The notes under the pieces were generated by a model, which saw nothing but the letters and a program-made list of their open reading frames with translations, did not search any database and was not told where the DNA came from. A stretch of 64,000 nt of DNA from Agaribacillus aureus. Lineage in GTDB: Bacteria > Bacteroidota > Bacteroidia > Cytophagales > Cyclobacteriaceae. Below are positions 9,951 to 19,671 of the stretch, piece after piece; within the stretch, counting starts at the first letter, position 1; every line of letters begins with the position of its first letter. The position numbers were made by a program, and so were the translations under genes. Where the stretch lies: contig JAUJEB010000003.1 in NCBI GenBank assembly GCA_030442055.1, forward strand, positions 558,001 through 622,000, given 5' to 3'.

Positions 9951-11654
9951 TTATTCCCAGCCAAAATTCTGCACAATGGCCTGCGACTTTAATACCTCCG
10001 TTCTGGGAATAGGATTGTAATACATGTATTGTTCAAAATTTCTGGACTCAATTTCCCAATAGCTATAGTCAAATGAGTCATCAGAATTTTTAAGAACTTT
10101 TACACCCATAATCGGCTGCTCGAGTTCCGTTGACGAGAGCTGCCAGCGTCGAACATCATAATAACGTTCGCCTTCAAAAGCATACTCAATACGGCGTTCG
10201 TTGCGAATGAGCTCCCTGTAGGTATCTATGTTGGTTACAGCTATATCCATATAATCATCTTGAACAATGCCGGCGCGATCTCTGATGACCTGTAGGGCGT
10301 CTCTGGCTGAAAATGCCATGCCAGGTCCCTGACCTGCGACGCCGTAGGCCTCAACCGCCGCTTCTGCAAAATCAAGATATAAACCTTCGCGTGTAAAAAT
10401 GGGATACATTTTGAAATCCCTGTTACCTGAAGTTGCCTCCGTGTCGAGGTTGATTTTTGAGCTCAAAAACTTTTTCATGTAATAGCCGGAACGGGAAGCC
10501 TGCTTACGAATTCCTCCGTGAGCATCCTTGCCACCTACAAATGTCTCGATGGTAGTATTGTTGAAATCGTCTGACCCGTTGTGAAACACAAATCTATCAA
10601 ACCGCAAATCGCGATTTTCATAGGGGTTATTTGGATCGTACTGACTCAAAGGGTTGGCGATGGGAAAGCCGTAAATATCCGGAAATGCATCTACCAGGTT
10701 TTGGCTGGGATTGCACTCCCCTCTGCCAAATAGCGACGGTGGGAAGTGGGCAACTTCCAGGTTGTTGGTTTCAGAATATCCTTTTCTCCACAGGTGATCG
10801 GGGTTACTCACGTCATTAAAGTCCCCAAAAGATTGAAGCGGTACAATTGACGCGCCGTCAATAGCGTTTATGGCTTCATAAATTGCCTGGGCTGCCTGAT
10901 CCATGGTAATTTGGACATAGGCGGGACTGGCTGCAAAAAGAGCCATTCGCGCGCGCAAAGCCCATATCATTTCTCCGGATACTCTGCTTGTGAATTGAGC
11001 GCCATCAACGTCGCCGTCTCCTGCATAGCGCAACGTGTTAATATATGTTTCGGCGCTATCCAGATCCTTCAGAATATTATTGTAACTGTCCAGATAATTA
11101 CTCCTTCCGACTCTATTGGCATCTTCAATTGTGAGAAGGCGATCAATGACAGGAATACCGAGCATAATGTTGGGATCCTGGGCAGACGGGCCGGCAAAAT
11201 TCTTGAGCAAAATCCACTTGTAATAGGCCCTCAACCCAAACGCCTCTCCTCTGATCCTTTGCTTTAAGGCTATCGCCAGGTCCTCGTCAAAGGCATCATA
11301 TACAACGTTAAAGCCCTTATCGAAAAATTCGTTAATGTGCAGAATTCTTTGAATGGCTCTGGTCCATTCACCGGCTACGGCTGAAGATTCGGCAGTAGCG
11401 CCGGAGACTGCCGCCCTTTTGGCTCCATCGTAACTTACCGCATTATCGGTATAAGTATCCAATGAAATCCATGGCTGGGAACGCACACCTCCATAGGCGG
11501 GATTCAAAAACCGCTGTGCCCTGGTGATATCTCTGAACACTTCATCAGATGTATTGTTATTTGAGGGCACCACCTCCAAAAAATCATCTGAGCAGGCACT
11601 TGTCAAAAACAGAATCCCCAAACAAAATATTGCTAATTTTTTCATTATTGACAT
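9951..11654 (-). CDS. SusD-family outer-membrane lipoprotein (second pair of the HTCS-linked PUL)
   Basis: Glycan-capturing lid of a SusCD importer, 567 residues. Lipobox LTSAC (Cys21) is followed by the acidic stretch SDDFLE that typifies surface-exposed SusD proteins. Later SusD landmarks are visible: RGEAFGLRAYYKWILLKNF (helical TPR region), the RDALQVIRDRAGI segment, RNERRIEYAFEGERYYDVRRW, and the C-terminal YNPIPRTEV. The start could be Met1 or the Met at 11645 (MKKLAIF). It begins 9 bases after the stop of its SusC, so the two are certainly co-transcribed. Confidence 0.93.
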   Translation of the reverse strand: MSIMKKLAIFCLGILFLTSACSDDFLEVVPSNNNTSDEVFRDITRAQRFLNPAYGGVRSQPWISLDTYTDNAVSYDGAKRAAVSGATAESSAVAGEWTRAIQRILHINEFFDKGFNVVYDAFDEDLAIALKQRIRGEAFGLRAYYKWILLKNFAGPSAQDPNIMLGIPVIDRLLTIEDANRVGRSNYLDSYNNILKDLDSAETYINTLRYAGDGDVDGAQFTSRVSGEMIWALRARMALFAASPAYVQITMDQAAQAIYEAINAIDGASIVPLQSFGDFNDVSNPDHLWRKGYSETNNLEVAHFPPSLFGRGECNPSQNLVDAFPDIYGFPIANPLSQYDPNNPYENRDLRFDRFVFHNGSDDFNNTTIETFVGGKDAHGGIRKQASRSGYYMKKFLSSKINLDTEATSGNRDFKMYPIFTREGLYLDFAEAAVEAYGVAGQGPGMAFSARDALQVIRDRAGIVQDDYMDIAVTNIDTYRELIRNERRIEYAFEGERYYDVRRWQLSSTELEQPIMGVKVLKNSDDSFDYSYWEIESRNFEQYMYYNPIPRTEVLKSQAIVQNFGWE

Positions 11655-11663
11655 TTTTTAAAA

Positions 11664-14645
11664 TTAAAATGATACCTCAAGTCCCACCTCAAAAGCATTT
11701 AGAACCGGATGTTGTTCATAACCCTTAGACTGGCTAGGCATGAATCGATCATCAACTGATGAAACTGTAAGCAGGTTTTTACCGGCGATAAATACGGAAG
11801 CATCTCGGACTACTGTATTTTGGAGTATGGACGGTGGTAAAGTATAAGAGAGGGTGACACTTCTCAAATTCAAAAAACCTACATTTCTCATCCAGAATGT
11901 GGAGCTTCGGTAGTTGTTATCATTATTTAAGGTTGTTAACCTTGGCAAATCATTACTGGCCGGCCAGCTCTTAGCCATTTCAGCAGTATAGTCTTGCATG
12001 CCTGGCCGCCACTGGCGAGAATCGATAAAACTTCCGCCGGTTATGCCATCTGTATAAATCCCCAGGCTCCAGCCTTTGTATCGCATCCGGTAACTAAAAC
12101 CGTAGATAATTCTAGCAAAATGGCCAATTTCATGGTAGTCCTTTTCGTCCACTACACCATCGCCGTTATGATCTCTGTATCGAATATCTCCGGGTTTTAC
12201 CTCTCCGAACATCTGTAAAGGTGCTGCTTCTATTTCTGCTTGATTTTGAAAAATGCCATCTGCCTCTAATCCGACGATACGATCTCCCTTATTGCCTATG
12301 CGGTTTCTGTCTGCTTCGGGATAGACCACCGAGTTATCTTTGGAGATGTAGGAAACGCGCCGGGTAGCATTGGCGCTCACGGTAAATTCTATATTTCCAA
12401 TGGTTCTATGATAGGAAATCCTGGTATCAATTCCCCGCTGCTCGCTATCCGAATAATTCATAAACGGCAGGTAACTGGCATTGGAGGATAGTAAAGCATA
12501 GAGATTCCCAGGTAAAACCAGCTGATCTGTTCTTCTGATATTAAAATAGTTGATCTGTCCGGTAATCTTATTGTCGAACAGCCGGAAATCAGCACCGACA
12601 TTGAGGTATTGTCTTCTGGGTAGCTTGATATTACCTGATCCGGTTAAGATACGAATATGACCTCCGGCGGATGAGTTGTTGCCAACAATCCCAAAGCTAC
12701 CTCCCGCTCCGGAACCGGTATATTGATCGTCCGTCAGGAAAAAAGAACTCACCGGTTCGCCTAAAATTCCATAGTTTGCCCGCACTTTAAGAAATGTGAG
12801 CCATGAGGCATCGGCCAAAAAAGACTCCTTGTGTGCCAACCACGCCAGGCCGCCGGCATAGGAAAGTTTATTCCTCTCCTCTTTAGACAGCTGACGGACG
12901 GCAGAATTCATTACATTGCCTTCCACCACATACTTTTTATTGATAAAGTAGTTCACTCTCAGACCAATATTTCGAAGTCGCTCCTCCTGGTTCAGTTGGC
13001 TTCCACTCACCCTTCGTTGCGTATAAATCAGGTCTGCCATTACCTGATGATTATCATTGAAATTTCGCCTGTACTTAAAATTTGCATTTACAAACTGACT
13101 TCTGTCAACCCGGTCTCCGAGGGTTCCCCAAACATTATCAGGGGCACCTCTGCTGATATTTCTCAAAACCAGGGTATCGGCTCCCGAAGCGGTTTGGGTA
13201 AAAAACGGTTCAGCCATATCCACGGAAGGATCGAGACGCCTTGAAAGGTTATTATAAGTATACAGACCACCCAGCACGCTGAAAGACAATCCTTGTGTAA
13301 TACTACCCAGATCCAGGTCCAGGCCGATACGGGCAAAGGCATCTCTTCGGGTATCTTCTATGACCGATCCGTGGGCGAGACCTACTAATAAGTTTGTATT
13401 AAATTCCGGTGTTCTGGCATATATCGTATCGTTGATCTGATATGGGAGGGCATTTGCGGGATATTCATAAATTGTATTAAACATACTATTCCCATTGAGC
13501 AGCGGCGCCTTTCTTCGATTAAAACTTCCGCCAATACCCAGGTTAATGGATCCGTATTCGCTGAATTTCATCTGGACATTATTGTTAAGCCTGAGTCTGG
13601 CTATATTCCTTCCGCTGCCCACACTTTCAATGCCGGTGGCCGTGTAATAACCGAGATGAGTAAAATACTGGACCTTTTCGCCCCCTCCTGAGAAATCTCC
13701 GGTAATATGTTTATAATTGGCAGGGTCATCAACCAGCTGACGATAGTAGTCATTGTTCGGGTTTCTGATGGAATCAGTGCCGTTGGTATAGGCGTCAATG
13801 GTCTCCTGCGAGTATATCGGCGCAAAGCCGTCATTGCCCAAGGCCGTATTATAATGACGGGCATAATCCTGGGCATTCATCATATCCGGAATGAAGGTAG
13901 GCGTCCGCAGGCCTCCCCTTACCATAAATCTCATCAGACGTTCTCCCGGGATACCTCTTTTGGTATTGACAATCATGGCACCTCCTGCCGCGGTTCCGCC
14001 ATAGAGGAAAGAAGATCCGTAATCCTTGGCGATGATCACATCGTCTACCTCTCTTGGATTCAGCACCAGGTTAGACGGAACACCATCTACATAGATCTCT
14101 CCAAATGATGAGCCTCTTACCACATTTCCGAAGGATTCCACCTCCGGAGAGGCGTCTCCATAAACGGCATATAAACCCGAAAGTCTGCCTGCCAGGGCTT
14201 CCTGCAAAAATACCGTGGGATAATCTTTCAGCTCTTCTCCTGTAATTCTCTCTATAGATCCAGTAACGCGTTCAAAAGGAAGTTCGCCATGGGCAATCTG
14301 GATTTTTTCCTGTGCATTCATCACGTCCCACCGGTCCATGATAATTATTCCCGCGGCTATGGCGCCGTCCTTTACGGTAATGACCGATTTCTCAAAACCT
14401 TCTCTTGAAACAATAATAAAATCATCGTTCTCGGTATTGATTTCAAAAAAGCCGTCCTTATCTGTGAAAGTCCTGTGTTCCGAACCGGAGGCCTTTACGG
14501 CGACGTTAGCAATCTTATTGCCCGTCTTATCCGTAATGGTACCGGTAATTGTTTTTAAATTCGTATCTGATTGGGCATTTACCAGGCCGGGGTGCATGCC
14601 GAGTAAAATTGCTATAACCAGATATGCTATATTTATTTTTTTCAT
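11664..14645 (-). CDS. SusC-family TonB-dependent transporter, divergent, without a clear TonB box
   Basis: Outer-membrane oligosaccharide importer of about 993 residues. Met 14645 (MKKINIAYL, signal peptide ending VNAQ) is chosen over the longer frame to 14822, which would overlap the upstream susD and hide the signal. A carboxypeptidase-regulatory-like domain (ITGTITDKTGNKIANV, about 27-105) is followed by a plug in which the usual EEIVVVGYG region reads KIQIAHGELPFERVTGSI (about 112-130). Other SusC features remain: YVDGVPSNL, YGGTAAGGAMIVNTKRG, and a C-terminal barrel ending GLEVSF. It lies 28 bases after the upstream susD. It has no STN domain, so it is not expected to signal through a FecR. 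Confidence 0.92.
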   Translation of the reverse strand: MKKINIAYLVIAILLGMHPGLVNAQSDTNLKTITGTITDKTGNKIANVAVKASGSEHRTFTDKDGFFEINTENDDFIIVSREGFEKSVITVKDGAIAAGIIIMDRWDVMNAQEKIQIAHGELPFERVTGSIERITGEELKDYPTVFLQEALAGRLSGLYAVYGDASPEVESFGNVVRGSSFGEIYVDGVPSNLVLNPREVDDVIIAKDYGSSFLYGGTAAGGAMIVNTKRGIPGERLMRFMVRGGLRTPTFIPDMMNAQDYARHYNTALGNDGFAPIYSQETIDAYTNGTDSIRNPNNDYYRQLVDDPANYKHITGDFSGGGEKVQYFTHLGYYTATGIESVGSGRNIARLRLNNNVQMKFSEYGSINLGIGGSFNRRKAPLLNGNSMFNTIYEYPANALPYQINDTIYARTPEFNTNLLVGLAHGSVIEDTRRDAFARIGLDLDLGSITQGLSFSVLGGLYTYNNLSRRLDPSVDMAEPFFTQTASGADTLVLRNISRGAPDNVWGTLGDRVDRSQFVNANFKYRRNFNDNHQVMADLIYTQRRVSGSQLNQEERLRNIGLRVNYFINKKYVVEGNVMNSAVRQLSKEERNKLSYAGGLAWLAHKESFLADASWLTFLKVRANYGILGEPVSSFFLTDDQYTGSGAGGSFGIVGNNSSAGGHIRILTGSGNIKLPRRQYLNVGADFRLFDNKITGQINYFNIRRTDQLVLPGNLYALLSSNASYLPFMNYSDSEQRGIDTRISYHRTIGNIEFTVSANATRRVSYISKDNSVVYPEADRNRIGNKGDRIVGLEADGIFQNQAEIEAAPLQMFGEVKPGDIRYRDHNGDGVVDEKDYHEIGHFARIIYGFSYRMRYKGWSLGIYTDGITGGSFIDSRQWRPGMQDYTAEMAKSWPASNDLPRLTTLNNDNNYRSSTFWMRNVGFLNLRSVTLSYTLPPSILQNTVVRDASVFIAGKNLLTVSSVDDRFMPSQSKGYEQHPVLNAFEVGLEVSF

Positions 14646-14673
14646 GGTTAAATCTTTGATTATTAACATTTCT

Positions 14674-16452
14674 TTACCATCCCGGATTTTGCACAAGCTT
14701 GGGTAACTCAAAAATTTCCAGGTCGCTTTGTCGCAGGGGATATCGGTAATGCCTGTCTTCAAAACGTCTTTCCCAGGGAATTTCAAATCGTTCGAATCTA
14801 ACCCCGGTTGGCGCGGTGGCATCTTCGATAATTCTCACGCCATGAAAGTTGTGATTATCCAGCTTTTCCCTGGCAGTTCTCCATCTTATCAGATCAAACC
14901 AGATGTGGTATTCAAAGCACAGCTCTACCTGAAACTCATTTCTTACCCTATCCTGGAATAATTGGTAATCGGTGGTAAACTCCGGCCGAACGTTTACATG
15001 TCCAACCCTGTTCCGTATGGCATTAAGCGCATCAACCGCTGTAATATCCGCCCCGGGGGCCATAGCTTGCGGGTTGCCGTAGGCTTCATTAACAGCCTCG
15101 GCGTAGTTCAAATAAATCTCTGCCATCCTGATGTAGGGGGCGTTGACGTACTTTGGAACATCGTATTTTTTACGATTCCACCGGTCCGGAATGAGTTTTC
15201 TCACCAGGTAACCCGTCTTTGAATTTCCAAAATCTGATCCGTTAGGTGTGGTCCGGTCTGCTCCCAATGGCTCGGTTCGCATATCCATGGTCTGGTTTTC
15301 AGTTGTTTTTGACCAGGTACTTCCATGATACAAAATGTCTTCATAAAAGCGGGGATCTCTGTTGGTGTATGGATCCTGATCACTGTATCCCGAGCTGGGA
15401 TGGGTTATGGGCCAGCCGTCGGCCGTTTCGAAAAGGTCGATCATTTCCTGTGTCGGGCTCAGCCCATGGTAGCCGTCGACCCCTTGCCACATCCATGACA
15501 AAGTATAAAGATTGGGCCTCTCCGTTGCAAAATATCGAGGCCAAACGCCTTCTATCGTCCCTGGCTCGGTATGAAAAATATGGGTATACTCTCCATCGTA
15601 CAAGCCTACTTTATCAGAGGTTCTGGAAAGCTGGATCAACTCCCAGGCTGCCACGGCTGCTCTTTCCCAAAGGTCAGGATCACTGCCATTATTAGGGGTA
15701 TAATTGGGGCTCGCTGCCGTTGTCAACGCCCTTGACTTCAAGCCCATGGCCGCCGCTTTTCCCATACGCCCCATCATTGAAGCATGGTTCAAATAACTTA
15801 CCTCCGGCAGAAACATAATGGCGGAGTCGCAATCTGCCACAATATCATTGATTTGTTCAAGGTAAGTGGGTCTCACCCGGTTCAAATCGGTCTCGGGGAA
15901 TATTTTCTCCTTAAAGTAAGGCATAGCTCCCCACCGCTTGGAGATTTCATGATAGGCTAGTGCGCGGAACAAATGAGCTTCCCCTTTTACCTGATTTCGC
16001 TCGTCATTGGTCATGACATCGAGCGGAACATTGTCAATCTGGTCCAAAATGGTATTGGACACATATACCGCTTCCCACATGTCCTCCCAGGCCATGTGAA
16101 AATCAGGGTTGGCAAAGGTATGGCGGTTTACCGCCTCCCACCAGTCGCCTCGCATAACGGCATCGCTACCCCCAAGGCTTCGGGTGGTAATGACCTCCCC
16201 GGAAAACTGACAGGTATTTGCATAGTTTTTACCAGTGCCGGCACTTTGCCTGCGCTGATAGGTATAGCGGGTTTCAAACCACCACTCGGTGCAATCATAG
16301 AGCCTGAAGGCAATGCTGTTAATTTTATTCTTATCTCTCCAAACATCCTCTTCAGAAAGGAAATCGGAGTTTTCATCTTTTCTATCCAGGTAATCTTCGC
16401 AGCTTCCAAATAAGATTAAAGATGCCGTAAGTAGTATATAGATTTTTCTCAT
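14674..16452 (-). CDS. SusD-family outer-membrane lipoprotein (first pair of the HTCS-linked PUL)
   Basis: 592 residues, long for the family. The signal MRKIYILL...LFGSC places the lipid on Cys18, followed by EDYLDRKDENSDF. SusD landmarks: GEAHLFRALAYHEISKRWGAMPYF, MAEIYLNYAEAVNEA, IRNRVGHVNVRPEF, RNEFQVELCFEYHIWFDLIRW and the C-terminal LVQNPGW. It partners the SusC whose stop is 11 bases upstream. Its Trp/Tyr-rich N-terminal segment (CTEWWFETRYTYQRR) is unusual and could be part of a binding surface, which is inference. Confidence 0.94.
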   Translation of the reverse strand: MRKIYILLTASLILFGSCEDYLDRKDENSDFLSEEDVWRDKNKINSIAFRLYDCTEWWFETRYTYQRRQSAGTGKNYANTCQFSGEVITTRSLGGSDAVMRGDWWEAVNRHTFANPDFHMAWEDMWEAVYVSNTILDQIDNVPLDVMTNDERNQVKGEAHLFRALAYHEISKRWGAMPYFKEKIFPETDLNRVRPTYLEQINDIVADCDSAIMFLPEVSYLNHASMMGRMGKAAAMGLKSRALTTAASPNYTPNNGSDPDLWERAAVAAWELIQLSRTSDKVGLYDGEYTHIFHTEPGTIEGVWPRYFATERPNLYTLSWMWQGVDGYHGLSPTQEMIDLFETADGWPITHPSSGYSDQDPYTNRDPRFYEDILYHGSTWSKTTENQTMDMRTEPLGADRTTPNGSDFGNSKTGYLVRKLIPDRWNRKKYDVPKYVNAPYIRMAEIYLNYAEAVNEAYGNPQAMAPGADITAVDALNAIRNRVGHVNVRPEFTTDYQLFQDRVRNEFQVELCFEYHIWFDLIRWRTAREKLDNHNFHGVRIIEDATAPTGVRFERFEIPWERRFEDRHYRYPLRQSDLEIFELPKLVQNPGW

Positions 16453-16463
16453 CTCAAAATATT

Positions 16464-19400
16464 TTAGAAGTTGACGTTTAAACCAAACATAAACCTTTTC
16501 ACCAGGGGATAATTGCCATAGGTGCCGGCGATGCTATTACCTCCTTCCGGATCTCCAAATGGAATTTCAGACCAGCTGTAAAGGTTTTGTCCCGAAAGAT
16601 TAAAGGTGACACTTTGAATTCTCAAAAGTTCGGTGAGCAATGATGACTCTAGCGTATAGCCAATAGTAACCGTCTGAAGTTTCAAATAGGCGGTACTCAC
16701 TATATTCAGGTCGTTATCTTTTTGGAAGAAAGCATCTCCGGTGTTGATAAATGCCGGGTAAAGTGCATCCTTATTGTCCGGTGACCAGCGATCAACATGA
16801 AACGTTTTGGCTGAAAGCAGGTTTTGAAAAAAGCTGGGATACCAATTTCGCGAGACATATGAAACACCGCCTTTCCCGAAAAATCTGACGCCAACATCAA
16901 ACCCTTTGTAAGAAAAGCTGGCATTAAATCCATAGGTAATGAACGGTTGTCTCGTCTCCTCCATAGGAAGGATGTCATTATTATCAATTTCACCATTCCC
17001 ATTGAAATCCGCGTAAAAATAACGGCCCGGTTTATTGCCACCTGTCACATCGGGTGCGTTGATGGCCTCCTCAAAATCGTTGATAAATCCATTGGTTTTA
17101 TATCCCTTAAGCCAACCGATCGGCTTACCGGCCTGTTTCTGGTAATCCGGCACCAGGGGTCTGTCAGCCCTGTCCACGATGCGACTGTCGGCAATTGTAA
17201 AATTACCTCCTATGGAGTATTGAAATCCTCTGGAATTTTGGTGGCTATAATTTCCAACCACTTCAATTCCCTGGTTTTTGGTCTTACCCTGGTTTACCGG
17301 AGGCAGCCCTATGTTGACTATTCTCTTCCCGCCAAAGTTGGATCCAAATCCGGGATGGTAAAAAGAAGGTTGAGGGGTATTGACAAAAATTCCTTCCCTT
17401 TTTTCTTTATACAGGTCGACGGTGAACGTGAGCTCATTGGAGAACAGCGCTACATCAAAACCAAGGTTTTGCTTATAAGCCGTTTCCCAGGTAGCATTAG
17501 GGTTGGCTACCTTTACCTCAGCATATCTGTCGGTAACAGGGGCAAGTGGTAATCCAAATCTCATATACCCTGCTCCATCGCCGACGCCTTCCCAGCCTCC
17601 TTGATACAAAAACCTGGGAGCTCCTCTCTCACTTCCTGTTTTTCCGTAGGAATACCGCACCTTCAGTGTATTCAGCCAGGGAAACCTACCCTCTAAAAAT
17701 GTTTCTCTGGCAATGTTCCAACCCACGGCGGCAGCAGGGAAAAAACCAAAGCGCTTACCCGGCGCAAATTTTTCAGAACCATTATAACCGGCACTCACCT
17801 CCAAAATGTACTTTTGGTTGTAATCATAAGATGCCCTTCCTACCCAGTCTTCACTATAAGAAGGCAATACACTAGGTTTCGATCTTCTTTCGGTACGGTT
17901 GAATACGCCTGTAAAGCCTACATTATGGTTGTTAAAACTTCGCTGGTATTCCAGTTTAAATTCATAGTAGATATTTCTATTACTGTTATCAAATCCCTCA
18001 CCGCCCGTGCTGTGGAAATCGAGGTCCGATGAATTATAGCCAGGTCCGGATTGCTGCCTCCATGTATCAAATTCCACATCGTATAACCATTGGCTGCGTC
18101 TCCATCGCTCAATCTTTTTGTATTGAAATGCGGTACTGTAGTTAAATCTTGCGGATGCTCTCAATCCTTCTACCAAACTGCTCAGATCCTGTTGAAGTCC
18201 GATCTGGATATCCACCACATCCTTTCTGAATTTCCTCATCCCCGAATTATTTAAGGCGTTGTAGGCATTTTCCTGGTAAGGTGTTTCACCAATGGCTGAG
18301 GAGAACCGGACTCCAGTATCATTTGGAGCAAGCGGATCGGGGTGTGAACGCATAAATTCTTCTGTGTAATACAGGGGAAAAAGATATGGCGTGGCCTCAT
18401 TAATAAATTTGAAAACATTGCTGAATTGATTGGCACTAACTTCAGTGTCGGGTGTCTTTCTCAATTCCGAGCGACCCGAGATATCGGTTTTCAGCACGGT
18501 GGTGTTTGTAAGGTTGAAATCCAGGTTAGTTCTGAAATTATACTTGTCGTAGGTGAACTCCGGGCTATAATAGCCATCGTCGTGAAGAGTATTGACAATA
18601 TCTCCCACATGATTGGCACTGAAGGACGCAAAATATTGTACAAAGTCAGTACCTCCGGATACATTGATCCTGGCATTTGATTCCCAACCTACATCTCTTA
18701 TTAACTCATCATACCAATCAATGTCGGGATAGGCGATCTGATCCCTGGTGGGATCAAGAAAATTATTAATGTACCACTGTGCTCTTAAGCCGTCATACTT
18801 GCCTGAATTTTTAATAGCCTCCTGGCCCAACATCAGTACGTCATAAGATCCCATCTGTTTTGGGATATTCGTCATTACTTTTGCGGTAACACCGCCTGCC
18901 ACGGTAATTTTTGGGGCGCCTATCCTTCCTCTCCTCGTGGTGATCAGGATAACGCCGTTAGCGCCCCGTACTCCGTAAATGGCGGTCGAAGAGGCATCCT
19001 TCAGCACAGACATGGAAGCCACCTCCCCTGGATCAAGTTGCGAAAATCCGCCGGTAGCTTCAACGCCATCAATAAGAATAAGCGGGTCATTACCGCCGCT
19101 GGCAAAAGTAGACACGCCCCGGATCGTAATACTGGCATCATCTGCCCCGGGCTGACCGGAAATAACCTCCGTAAATACACCCGGCAACCTGTCCTGAATG
19201 GACTGGGAAAGGTTAATAGTGCCGGTCTTCATCAATTCCTCTCCCGAGACGTCGGCTACCGCGCCCACAATATTTTTCCTTTTCTGTGTGCCATATCCCA
19301 CAACGACAATTTCATCCAGTTGTCGCAGGTCGGGCATCAGCGTAATATTAATCACACTCCTGCCGGCGGGTTCAATTTCCTGAGAAATATACCCGATAAA

Positions 19401-19619
19401 AGAAAAGTTTAAGACATCCTCCGGCCCAATAGAAAGTGCGTAGTTACCATCGATGTCGGTAATTGTTCCAACAGTGGTACCCACAATGACTACATTCACC
19501 CCTACAAGAGGCTCGCCCAAATCACCGACTACCTTACCGGTGATCTGGGTCGTTTGCGCCTTCAGGCCATGCAAGACCAGCAGCGCTAAAATGAAAAATG
19601 TGATCTTTTGTTTTAACAT
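16464..19619 (-). CDS. SusC-family TonB-dependent transporter (first pair of the HTCS-linked PUL)
   Basis: 1051 residues. Signal peptide ends near LKAQT (residue 22). A carboxypeptidase-regulatory-like domain (ITGKVVGDLGEPLVGVNV) covers about 25-95, the TonB-box region DEIVVVGYG begins near residue 102, and the plug shows VRGVSTF-type and YGVRGANGVILITTRRG motifs. The 22-strand barrel ends KRFMFGLNVNF with the terminal Phe. No STN domain precedes it, unlike the SusCs of units A-C. It begins 52 bases after the FISUMP lipoprotein gene and is followed by its susD after 11 bases. As a canonical SusC it probably supplies the main import activity of this PUL. Confidence 0.96.
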   Translation of the reverse strand: MLKQKITFFILALLVLHGLKAQTTQITGKVVGDLGEPLVGVNVVIVGTTVGTITDIDGNYALSIGPEDVLNFSFIGYISQEIEPAGRSVINITLMPDLRQLDEIVVVGYGTQKRKNIVGAVADVSGEELMKTGTINLSQSIQDRLPGVFTEVISGQPGADDASITIRGVSTFASGGNDPLILIDGVEATGGFSQLDPGEVASMSVLKDASSTAIYGVRGANGVILITTRRGRIGAPKITVAGGVTAKVMTNIPKQMGSYDVLMLGQEAIKNSGKYDGLRAQWYINNFLDPTRDQIAYPDIDWYDELIRDVGWESNARINVSGGTDFVQYFASFSANHVGDIVNTLHDDGYYSPEFTYDKYNFRTNLDFNLTNTTVLKTDISGRSELRKTPDTEVSANQFSNVFKFINEATPYLFPLYYTEEFMRSHPDPLAPNDTGVRFSSAIGETPYQENAYNALNNSGMRKFRKDVVDIQIGLQQDLSSLVEGLRASARFNYSTAFQYKKIERWRRSQWLYDVEFDTWRQQSGPGYNSSDLDFHSTGGEGFDNSNRNIYYEFKLEYQRSFNNHNVGFTGVFNRTERRSKPSVLPSYSEDWVGRASYDYNQKYILEVSAGYNGSEKFAPGKRFGFFPAAAVGWNIARETFLEGRFPWLNTLKVRYSYGKTGSERGAPRFLYQGGWEGVGDGAGYMRFGLPLAPVTDRYAEVKVANPNATWETAYKQNLGFDVALFSNELTFTVDLYKEKREGIFVNTPQPSFYHPGFGSNFGGKRIVNIGLPPVNQGKTKNQGIEVVGNYSHQNSRGFQYSIGGNFTIADSRIVDRADRPLVPDYQKQAGKPIGWLKGYKTNGFINDFEEAINAPDVTGGNKPGRYFYADFNGNGEIDNNDILPMEETRQPFITYGFNASFSYKGFDVGVRFFGKGGVSYVSRNWYPSFFQNLLSAKTFHVDRWSPDNKDALYPAFINTGDAFFQKDNDLNIVSTAYLKLQTVTIGYTLESSLLTELLRIQSVTFNLSGQNLYSWSEIPFGDPEGGNSIAGTYGNYPLVKRFMFGLNVNF

Positions 19620-19671
19620 ATTCTTATAGTTGTTATAATTTAAAGGTTGGTCTTTAAAACCGGATCAACTG

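Noticed and set aside
11664-14822. Longer start for the second SusC at 14822
   Set aside because: It would add 59 residues without family support, overlap the upstream susD and mask the signal peptide at 14645.
16947-17552. Plus-strand open frame of 201 codons
   Set aside because: Antisense to the barrel part of a clear SusC gene; no signal, domain or initiation site.
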